Origin: Paracoccus homiensis
GTDB lineage: Bacteria > Pseudomonadota > Alphaproteobacteria > Rhodobacterales > Rhodobacteraceae
DNA length: 64,000 bases
Reading direction: 5' to 3'
NCBI RefSeq assembly: GCF_900111675.1
Contig: NZ_FOHO01000007.1
Coordinates: 1-64,000, forward strand
Shown here: positions 45,242 through 52,752 of the stretch, in pieces
How positions within the stretch are numbered: position 1 is the stretch's first letter
How the letters are laid out: every line of letters starts with the position of its first letter
The notes under the pieces: model-generated
Told to the model about the DNA's origin: nothing
What the model saw: only the letters and a program-made list of their open reading frames with translations
The model's database searches: none
Program-made: the position numbers and the translations under genes

Positions 45242-46552
45242 ATGTCGATGTCTTCCGCGATGAGCGCCGGTGTCTCTGGTCTGGCCGCGAACTCTACCCG
45301 GCTTGCCACGATCTCTGACAACATCGCGAATTCGGGTACCTATGGCTACAAGCGCATGGAGACCGAGTTCGACAGTTTCGTGCTGAACCAGAACCGGCAG
45401 GCGGGGCTGTATTCGGCGGGCGGTGTCCGCGCCTCGACCCATCGCGTGATCGAAGAGGATGGCGCCCTGGTGCCGACCTCGCATCCGATGGATATCGCGA
45501 TTTCGGGTCGGGGTATGCTGCCTGTGACCTCGGCCGTTGATCTGGATAACGGGTTTGAAACGCTGCCGATGATGATGACCCGGACGGGGTCGTTCCGCAC
45601 CGATTCGGACGGCATCCTGCGGACCGAATCCGGGCTGGTTCTGCTGGGCTGGCCCGCGCAGGCGGATGGCAGCGTCCCCACGATGCCGCGCGATACGATG
45701 GGGACGCTGGAACCGGTGCAGATTGCCGCGAACCAGACCGCAGGCGACCCGACGACCCGCGTCAATCTGGGTGTGAACCTGCCTGCGACGGAAACCGAAC
45801 CGACGGCATCCGGCGACCCCCTGACCCTGAAGGTCGAATATTTCGGCAATCTCGGAACCTCGGAATCGCTGGATATCACCTTTATCCCCGATACCTCTGA
45901 TCCGACGGGCATGTCGCATACCTGGACGCTGGAAATTCGCGATTCCGCGTCCGATCCGGCCGCGAACCTGATCGGTACCTATCAGATCGAATTCGATTCA
46001 TCGATGGCGAGTGGGGGCAGCATCCTGTCGGTCAATCCGCCGCTTGGCTATAATGCGACGACCGGAAATCTGGCGTTGAATGTCGCGGGTGGACCGATGG
46101 ACCTGTTCATCGGCGTGCCCGGCGGCACCACGGGCCTGCGCCAGCTTTCCGCCAGCTTCGCACCGACCAACATCACCAAGAACGGATCGCCTGTCGGCAA
46201 TCTGACGGCGGTCGAAATCGATGAGAACGGCTATATCAACGCAACCTATGACACCGGCTTCATCAAGACGCTGTATCAGGTGCCTTTGGTAGATGTGCCG
46301 AACCCCAATGGCCTGATGTCGGTCGACGGGCAGGCATTCAAGATCTCGCCCACCTCGGGCAATTTCTTCCTGTGGGATGCGGGCGATGGACCGACCGGCG
46401 CGGTGCAGGGCTACGCGCGCGAGGCATCGACGACCGATGTGGCCGAGGAACTGACCCATCTGATCCAGACCCAGCGGGCCTATTCCTCGAACGCCAAGAT
46501 CATCCAGACGGTCGATGAGATGTTGCAGGAAACCACCAATATCAAGCGCTAA
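45242..46552 (+). CDS. flgE: Flagellar hook protein FlgE
   Basis: A 436-residue axial protein. The N-terminal flagellar rod/hook motif (GVSGLAANSTRLATISDNIAN) and the C-terminal helix (ELTHLIQTQRAYSSNAKIIQ) are the coiled-coil ends used for export and polymerisation. The central region is a variable hook domain. It forms the hook outside the outer membrane. Length is in the usual range. Confidence 0.93.
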   Translation: MSMSSAMSAGVSGLAANSTRLATISDNIANSGTYGYKRMETEFDSFVLNQNRQAGLYSAGGVRASTHRVIEEDGALVPTSHPMDIAISGRGMLPVTSAVDLDNGFETLPMMMTRTGSFRTDSDGILRTESGLVLLGWPAQADGSVPTMPRDTMGTLEPVQIAANQTAGDPTTRVNLGVNLPATETEPTASGDPLTLKVEYFGNLGTSESLDITFIPDTSDPTGMSHTWTLEIRDSASDPAANLIGTYQIEFDSSMASGGSILSVNPPLGYNATTGNLALNVAGGPMDLFIGVPGGTTGLRQLSASFAPTNITKNGSPVGNLTAVEIDENGYINATYDTGFIKTLYQVPLVDVPNPNGLMSVDGQAFKISPTSGNFFLWDAGDGPTGAVQGYAREASTTDVAEELTHLIQTQRAYSSNAKIIQTVDEMLQETTNIKR

Positions 46553-46576
46553 GCCCGAAGCAAGAGGACAACGGAT

Positions 46577-48034
46577 ATGAGCATCGCGAAGGCGTTATCG
46601 AATGCCGTTTCGGGGCTGACGGCGACAGCGCGCGGGACAGAAACGGTCGCCTCGAACCTGGCGAATATCATGACGCCGGGATATGCGCGGCGCGAAATGG
46701 CCGTCAGTGCCCAGACCATGGGCGGGGCTGGCGGCGGCGTGCGGATCGACGGCATTACGCGGGTCGTGAATGCCGGTCTGATGGCAGAAATGCGTGCCGC
46801 CGGTTCCGCGCAGGCCGAAGCCGCGACCCGGCTGCAGTTTCTGAACGCAGCCGAGGACCTGATCGGTCTGCCGGGCGAGGCCGGCGGCCTGGGTTCGGCG
46901 CTGTCGGGATTTCAATCCGCGTTGCTTGAAGCCGGGGCGCGTCCGGATGACGAACTGCGTCTGGCGAATGTCCTGTCCTCGGCGCAGGGGCTGGCGTCAC
47001 GATTGAATGCGGCATCCGATGCCGTTCAGGCCATGCGCGGCGAGGCCGATCATGCCATTGCCCGCGATGTCGCAGCCCTGAACACGGGGCTGGAGCGGGT
47101 GGCCTATCTGAACAAGCGCATCTCGATCATCACCGCCGAGGGGAACGATCCGTCTTCTCTGGTCGATGAAAGGCAGGCCGTGATCGACCAGATCAGCACG
47201 ATTGTCCCCGTGCAGGAAATCGCACGGGAACATGGCAAGGTCGCGCTGTTCACGACCGAAGGCGCGACGCTGTTGGACGGCAGCACCCCGGCACAGTTCG
47301 GCTTTGCCGAAATGCCGCAGATCGCGGCCGGACAGACGCCGGACAATTCCTTGATGAGCCGTCTTGTCGTCAACGGCGCGGAACTGTCGGCCAGCCAGAT
47401 GCGGCTGTTTGCAGGCGGCTCGTTGCAAGGGCATTTTTCGGTGCGTGATGAGCTTGCGCCCCAGCTGCAACAAGAACTTGATACGCTGGCACTGGATCTG
47501 CACGACCGCCTTGCAAGCGCGGCTGCGGATCCGACCATCGGGGCGGGCGGCGCGGGGTTCTTTACGGATGGCGGCAGCCGCGCGGATTTGTCCACGGTGG
47601 TCGGCCTGGCGGGCCGGCTGTCGGTCAATGCGGCGCTGGATCCGACCCAAGGTGGCGATCTGTGGCGTATCCGCAGTGGCACCGGGGCCGCCACCGCCGG
47701 ACCAGCGGGCGATACTGCGCAGCTGAACCGTCTGACTGCGGCGCTGGACAAGGCGCAGGCTGCGCCCGCGACCGGGGTCCTGTTGGGAAACGCTACCCTG
47801 GCGCAGCGGATCGCAGGGCTTGAATCGCTGACTTCGACCCGCCGTGTCTCGGTCGAGGCAGACAGCGCCATCCGCAACAGCCGGTACGAGACGATCTCGG
47901 GGCGGTTCATGGCCGATGGCGTCGATAGCGATGCCGAGATGCAAAAGCTTCTGGAATACGAACAGGCCTATGCCGCGAATGCGCGCGTCATTCAGGCGAT
48001 CGAAGAAATGATGGATCAGATTCTGAGGTTGTGA
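46577..48034 (+). CDS. flgK: Flagellar hook-associated protein FlgK
   Basis: A 485-residue hook-filament junction protein. It starts with the usual ALSNAVSGLTATARGTETVASNL and has the C-terminal helix YEQAYAANARVIQAIEEMMDQIL. It joins the hook to FlgL and flagellin. It starts 24 bases after flgE and overlaps the flgL region by its last codon. Confidence 0.92.
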   Translation: MSIAKALSNAVSGLTATARGTETVASNLANIMTPGYARREMAVSAQTMGGAGGGVRIDGITRVVNAGLMAEMRAAGSAQAEAATRLQFLNAAEDLIGLPGEAGGLGSALSGFQSALLEAGARPDDELRLANVLSSAQGLASRLNAASDAVQAMRGEADHAIARDVAALNTGLERVAYLNKRISIITAEGNDPSSLVDERQAVIDQISTIVPVQEIAREHGKVALFTTEGATLLDGSTPAQFGFAEMPQIAAGQTPDNSLMSRLVVNGAELSASQMRLFAGGSLQGHFSVRDELAPQLQQELDTLALDLHDRLASAAADPTIGAGGAGFFTDGGSRADLSTVVGLAGRLSVNAALDPTQGGDLWRIRSGTGAATAGPAGDTAQLNRLTAALDKAQAAPATGVLLGNATLAQRIAGLESLTSTRRVSVEADSAIRNSRYETISGRFMADGVDSDAEMQKLLEYEQAYAANARVIQAIEEMMDQILRL

Positions 48035-48036
48035 AC

Positions 48037-49053
48037 ATGGCACTACACTCGATCGGAGATCAGGCGCGTGCCTTCGCGATGAAAACCGCGACCACCCGCG
48101 TGAAAAATCAGCTGGATGTGCTGACCAAGGAATTGTCCAGTGGCGAGGTCGCCGATCTGGGACAACGTCTGGGCGGCAATACCAAGGCGATCAACCAGAT
48201 CGAAACGCGGCTGACGACACTTGCGCAGATGCGGCAGAACGGCGCCGAGATCGCGGCATATACAACGGGGCTGCAGGATGTTCTGGGAAAGCTGCACAGC
48301 GATACTTCGGCGCTTGCGGTGGCTTTGCTGACCGAACCTGTGTCCCCGACCCCCGACCTGCTGGCCACCCGTTCGGCCGAGATTGGCGACAGTTTTGCGA
48401 CGACGGTCAGTCGTCTGAATGGGGAGGTCGCGGGTCAGTTCCTGTTTTCGGGCCTGAACACGCAACAGGCGCCGCTGGACAGCAGCGAAGCGATGCTGGC
48501 CAGCTTGGTGACGCTGACCGCAGGCCTGACAACCGCGGCGGATGTCGCACAGGCAGTCAGCGATTGGTTCGACGCGCCTGTGGGCGGCGGCGGATTTCTG
48601 GACAATGCCTATCACGGCACCGTCGGTGCCGAGCGTCAGATCACCGTGGGCGAAAATCGTCAGGTCTCTGTTTCCACGGACGCCGCATCGCAGGGTGTTC
48701 GCGATGCGTTGAAGGGGATGGCGATGGGCGCGCTTGTTTCCAAGGGTATTCTGGCCGGTCAATATGATCAGCAGCTACAGCTGATGTCCCGTGGTGCGGA
48801 AACCCTGCTGAACAATGAAACGCGGCTTCTGTCCGAGGTCTCCAGCGTCGCGCAGGCGCAGCAAAGCATCGAGAACGGTCAGACCGAAACGGCGGCCAGC
48901 AGTTCGGTCCTGACGATCGCCCGGAACGAAATTCGCAGCGCGGATCCTTACGAAACTTCGCTGGCGCTGAAGGAAACCGAAAGCCAGCTGGAACAGATCT
49001 ACGCCATCACCGCCCGCCTTTCGAACCTGAAGCTGGTGGAGTATCTGCGGTGA
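48037..49053 (+). CDS. flgL: Flagellar hook-associated protein FlgL
   Basis: A 338-residue flagellin-like junction protein. The N-terminal coiled coil (VKNQLDVLTKELSSGEVADL) and the C-terminal helix (SLALKETESQLEQIYAITARLSNL) resemble flagellin ends. ATG 48037 was chosen with GAGG 9 bases upstream; a GTG at 48031 overlapping the flgK stop is too close to that site. Overlaps flgI by 4 bases. Confidence 0.9.
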   Translation: MALHSIGDQARAFAMKTATTRVKNQLDVLTKELSSGEVADLGQRLGGNTKAINQIETRLTTLAQMRQNGAEIAAYTTGLQDVLGKLHSDTSALAVALLTEPVSPTPDLLATRSAEIGDSFATTVSRLNGEVAGQFLFSGLNTQQAPLDSSEAMLASLVTLTAGLTTAADVAQAVSDWFDAPVGGGGFLDNAYHGTVGAERQITVGENRQVSVSTDAASQGVRDALKGMAMGALVSKGILAGQYDQQLQLMSRGAETLLNNETRLLSEVSSVAQAQQSIENGQTETAASSSVLTIARNEIRSADPYETSLALKETESQLEQIYAITARLSNLKLVEYLR

Positions 49054-50150
49054 GGCGCTGGCTTGTCCTGCTGCTGTCGCTGTGCATTGCCGGCAGCGTT
49101 GCCGCCGCGCCGGTTCGGATCAAGGACATGGCCGATTTCGACGGGGTGCGTGGCAACGATCTTGTCGGCTATGGTCTGGTCGTGGGTCTTGACGGCACGG
49201 GCGACAGTTTCCGCAACGCCCCCTTCACCGAAGAAATGCTGGCTGGCCTGCTGGAGCGTCTGGGCGTGAATGTCACAGATGATGCGTTGCGGTCGAAGAA
49301 TGTTGCCGCCGTGGTGGTGACCGGCGTGCTGCCTGCTTTCGCAAGGTCGGGTAGCCGTATCGATGTCGGCGTCTCGACCATTGGCGATGCGTCCAGCCTT
49401 CTTGGCGGAACCCTGGTGATGACCCCGATGAAGGCGGCGGACGGAAATATCTATGCGGTCGCCCAGGGCTCGATCATCGCGGGCGGCGTTGCGGTCGAAG
49501 GCGAGGCCGCGCGTGTTGTCGAAGGCGTGCCCACCGGCGGCGCCATCCCGTCAGGCGCGCGGGTCGAACGCGAGGTCGATTTCGACTTTTCGCAGATCCA
49601 GAACATCCGCATTGCCCTGCGCACGCCCGATTTCACGACCGCGACCAGGATCGAGGATGCCATCAACCGCGACTTCAACCGACAGCTTGCCGTCACGCAG
49701 GACAGCGGCACCGTGGTCGTCGAATTTCAGGATCTGGGCGAGGTGAACCCTGCGCGGGTGCTGGGCCGGATCGAGAATTTGACCGTGCAGCCCGAGGATC
49801 GCGCGAAGGTGGTCATCGACCACAAGGCCGGAACGATCGTCATGGGCGAACGCGTCCGCATCTCGCGTGTTGCGGTGTCGCAGGGCAATCTGACCCTGCG
49901 TGTCAGCGAGGCGCCGGTCGTGTCACAGCCCAACCCGTTTGCCGAAGGTGAAACCGTGACCGTGCCGCGGACCTTTGCCGAGGTCCGGGAAGAGCCCGGC
50001 ATCGGTTTTGCCGAGATCGCCGATGAAACCTCGCTGAGCGATCTGATCGAGGGGCTGAATGCCCTTGGCGTCGGGCCGCGCGACATGATCGACATCCTGA
50101 AATCCATCCATGCGGCAGGTGCGCTGCACGCCGAACTGATCATCGAGTAG
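49050..50150 (+). CDS. flgI: Flagellar P-ring protein FlgI
   Basis: A 366-residue periplasmic ring protein with a signal peptide (VLLLSLCIAGSVAAAP). Highly conserved segments are FDGVRGNDLVGYGLVVGLDGTGD, VVVTGVLPAFARSG and ALGVGPRDMIDILKSIHAAGALHAELI at the end. The start is GTG at 49050, with GGTGGAG 8 bases upstream, coupled to the flgL stop. flgH and flgA are not next to it. Confidence 0.95.
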   Translation: MRRWLVLLLSLCIAGSVAAAPVRIKDMADFDGVRGNDLVGYGLVVGLDGTGDSFRNAPFTEEMLAGLLERLGVNVTDDALRSKNVAAVVVTGVLPAFARSGSRIDVGVSTIGDASSLLGGTLVMTPMKAADGNIYAVAQGSIIAGGVAVEGEAARVVEGVPTGGAIPSGARVEREVDFDFSQIQNIRIALRTPDFTTATRIEDAINRDFNRQLAVTQDSGTVVVEFQDLGEVNPARVLGRIENLTVQPEDRAKVVIDHKAGTIVMGERVRISRVAVSQGNLTLRVSEAPVVSQPNPFAEGETVTVPRTFAEVREEPGIGFAEIADETSLSDLIEGLNALGVGPRDMIDILKSIHAAGALHAELIIE

Positions 50151-50207
50151 TGCATGTGTGGCGCCAACGGCCGATCTGGGGCGGCGTCGAATGGGCCTTC
50201 GAAGATC

Positions 50208-50243
50208 GGGCAGAGTGGCCTATAGACGGATCACACTCTGCCC
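50208..50243. terminator. Inverted repeat after flgI, possible terminator or operator
   Basis: GGGCAGAGTG (50208-50217) and CACTCTGCCC (50234-50243) are perfect 10-base arms with a 16-base spacer. They lie between flgI and the ABC exporter. No T tract follows, so an operator for the exporter is an equal possibility. Confidence 0.5.
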
Positions 50244-50267
50244 TATCCCGTTGCCCCGAGGTCCCAC

Positions 50268-52121
50268 ATGTTCGCCTGGTTCGAGCGGCGCATTGCCCCA
50301 TACCCCGACGATGCGCCCGCGATGCCGCCAAGGACTTTGCTGCGCTTTGTGCTGCATTACAGCCATGGCGCGCTGCCATGGCTGATCCTGCTGGCGCTGG
50401 GTTCGGGCCTGATCGCGGTGATCGAGGTGATGCTGTTTGGCTGGCTGGGCGAATTGGTTGATCGCCTTTCCGACACCCCGCGAGAGCTGTTCTGGTCACA
50501 GGAAGGCCGGCGTCTGGCGATGATGGCCGTGCTGCTGCTGATCGGTCTGCCCTTGCTGAACCTGGTCAGCTCGTTGATCCTGCACCAGTCGCTGATGGGG
50601 AACTTTCCCCAGCGGATCAGATGGCAGGCACATCGCTATCTGCTGCGCCAATCCATCGGCTATTTCCAGGACGAGTTCGCCGGGCGCATCGCGCAACGCC
50701 TGATGCAGACCGCGCTTGCCGTGCGCGAGGTGGCGATGAAGATCATGGATGTGGGCAGCTATGTCCTGATCTATTTCGTCGGTGCGCTGGCCCTGGCGGC
50801 GTCGCAGGATTGGCGTCTGGCCCTGCCGTTCGCCGCATGGGCCGCGGCCTATGGCGTGATGCTGTGGCAGATCGTGCCGCGCCTGGGCAAGGTTGCTCAG
50901 GATCAGGCCGATGCGCGTTCGGCCATGACCGGGCGCGTCGTTGACAGCTATACCAATATCGCGACGGTCAAGCTGTTCTCGCATTCGACCCGGGAAGAGC
51001 AGTGGATGCGCGACGGCATGGACGGGTTCTTGCAAACGGTATACCGGCAGATGCGGTTAAGCTCGATCCAGGATATCACGCTGAACCTGATCAATGTGCT
51101 GTTGGTCGCGTCGGTGACCGGGGTCGGTCTGTGGCTTTGGTCGGCCGGTCATGTCGCGGTCGGTGCGGTCGCGATCGCCGTGCCCCTGGCCCTGCGCCTG
51201 AACAATATGGCACATTGGATCATGTGGGAGTTCGCGTCCCTGTTTGAAAATATCGGCACGGTGCGGGACGGGATCGCCAGTCTGTCACTGCCGCGTCAGG
51301 TGATCGACGCGCCTGATGCCACGCCATTGCAGAGCGGTCCCGGCGCCGTCAGCTTTGACCATGTGACATTTCGATATGGCGGGGTCGCGGGGGCAAAGCC
51401 CTTGGCCGTTCTGGACGATCTGACCTTGCAGATCAGGGCAGGGGAAAGGGTTGGCCTTGTTGGTCGTTCGGGGGCGGGCAAGTCGACCCTGATCAACCTT
51501 CTGCTGCGTTTCCACGATATTGAACATGGGCAGATCACCATCGACGGGCAGGATGTCAGCCGCGTGACGCAGGACAGCCTGCGCGCCGCAATCGGGGTGG
51601 TGACGCAGGACAGTTCCCTGCTGCACCGTTCGGTGCGGGACAATATCGCCTATGGTCGGCCCGATGCGACCGAGGAACAGATTGCCGATGCGCTTGAAAT
51701 GGCCGAGGCGCATGGCTTTGTGCCGGGGCTGTCGGACAGCTATGGGCGGCGCGGTCTTGATGCCCATGTGGGCGAGCGGGGGGTCAAGCTGTCGGGTGGT
51801 CAGCGGCAACGGATCGCGATTGCGCGGGTTGCGCTGAAGGATGCGCCGATCCTTGTTCTTGATGAGGCGACCAGTGCGCTGGACAGCGAGGTCGAAGCCG
51901 CGATCCAGTCGCGTCTGAGCCTGCTGATGCAGGGAAAGACCGTCATCGCGATTGCCCATCGCCTGTCGACGATCGCCGCGATGGACCGTTTGATCGTGAT
52001 GGATCTGGGACGAATTGTCGAACAGGGCACCCATGCCGAGTTGCTTGCACAAGGCGGGCTTTATTCGCGGCTGTGGAGCCGCCAGTCCGGTGGTTTTCTG
52101 GATCTGGACGCGGCGGAATAA
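50268..52121 (+). CDS. ABC exporter, fused membrane and ATPase domains (MsbA-like)
   Basis: A 617-residue half-transporter. The N-terminal 340 residues contain about six helices with an ABC_membrane look. The ATPase domain has Walker A GRSGAGKST, the signature LSGGQRQRIAIARVAL, Walker B ILVLDEATSALD and H in IAHRLSTIA. It acts as a homodimer in the inner membrane. The substrate cannot be told from the sequence; lipid and drug exporters share this form. It is unrelated to the flagellar genes before it and to the sox operon after it. Confidence 0.88.
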   Translation: MFAWFERRIAPYPDDAPAMPPRTLLRFVLHYSHGALPWLILLALGSGLIAVIEVMLFGWLGELVDRLSDTPRELFWSQEGRRLAMMAVLLLIGLPLLNLVSSLILHQSLMGNFPQRIRWQAHRYLLRQSIGYFQDEFAGRIAQRLMQTALAVREVAMKIMDVGSYVLIYFVGALALAASQDWRLALPFAAWAAAYGVMLWQIVPRLGKVAQDQADARSAMTGRVVDSYTNIATVKLFSHSTREEQWMRDGMDGFLQTVYRQMRLSSIQDITLNLINVLLVASVTGVGLWLWSAGHVAVGAVAIAVPLALRLNNMAHWIMWEFASLFENIGTVRDGIASLSLPRQVIDAPDATPLQSGPGAVSFDHVTFRYGGVAGAKPLAVLDDLTLQIRAGERVGLVGRSGAGKSTLINLLLRFHDIEHGQITIDGQDVSRVTQDSLRAAIGVVTQDSSLLHRSVRDNIAYGRPDATEEQIADALEMAEAHGFVPGLSDSYGRRGLDAHVGERGVKLSGGQRQRIAIARVALKDAPILVLDEATSALDSEVEAAIQSRLSLLMQGKTVIAIAHRLSTIAAMDRLIVMDLGRIVEQGTHAELLAQGGLYSRLWSRQSGGFLDLDAAE

Positions 52122-52130
52122 AGTGCCGTT

Positions 52131-52196
52131 TGCCGCCCTGTTGTGGCGGCACCCGGCTTGGCTGATTGTCGCAGGCCGGGGCTGACGCGCCCCGGC
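52131..52196. terminator. Two hairpins in the convergent gap between exporter and soxG copy 2
   Basis: TGCCGCC/GGCGGCA (52131-52137 and 52145-52151) and GCCGGGGC/GCCCCGGC (52175-52182 and 52189-52196) are perfect stems. The first is close to the exporter stop and the second close to the soxG stop, so each may end one transcript. Neither has a T tract. Confidence 0.5.
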
Positions 52197-52205
52197 GGTG
52201 CAGGT

Positions 52206-52742
52206 CTAAAGGCCTGATGACAGCTCGGCCTTGACCTTGTGCAGAATCGCGCGGACATGGGGCAGGAAGCTGCGCCAGACATCCATGCGAAAGCTGTCTT
52301 GTCCGTCGCGCCACAGGATCACGGTGGCGCTGTCGAAAACGGTCCGCGCAGCGTTCCCGATGGGCAGCGATCCCAGATCGCGCGGGCAGCCAGCCGCCAG
52401 CGCGGTCAGGGCCTGCGGCCCCGACAGGCGCAGGGTGATGTCGCGGTCGCTGATCTCGCACAGGCTATGGGGCGTGGCCGCATAGGCCTCGGCGCTTGCC
52501 GCCATCAGGTCATCGCGTCCCTGCGCGGGCACAAGGATCAGCCATTCATCTGGACCAAGGCACAACAACTCGGTCTTGTCGGTCACGCTGCGGTGGCCGA
52601 TGCGGGACGGCAGGTCCAGCCCGAGGGATCGGGCCAGCGTTTCGCGGTGCTGGGGGCGCACACGCAGCGAAAGGCGCGGGGACCAGGGCCGTTCCTCGAT
52701 CAGGAACGGGGCGGCGGTGAAATCATGGTCATGCGTGGTCAT
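52206..52742 (-). CDS. soxG: Sarcosine oxidase gamma subunit (copy 2)
   Basis: A 178-residue gamma subunit. Segments KTELLCLGPDEWLILVPAQG, EISDRDITLRLSGPQAL and the end DVWRSFLPHVRAIL match the family. It differs widely from copy 1 (only the general GcvT-like pattern is shared). Last gene of the second B-D-A-G operon, 10 bp after soxA. Confidence 0.9.
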   Translation of the reverse strand: MTTHDHDFTAAPFLIEERPWSPRLSLRVRPQHRETLARSLGLDLPSRIGHRSVTDKTELLCLGPDEWLILVPAQGRDDLMAASAEAYAATPHSLCEISDRDITLRLSGPQALTALAAGCPRDLGSLPIGNAARTVFDSATVILWRDGQDSFRMDVWRSFLPHVRAILHKVKAELSSGL

Positions 52743-52752
52743 GGCGCGCTCC

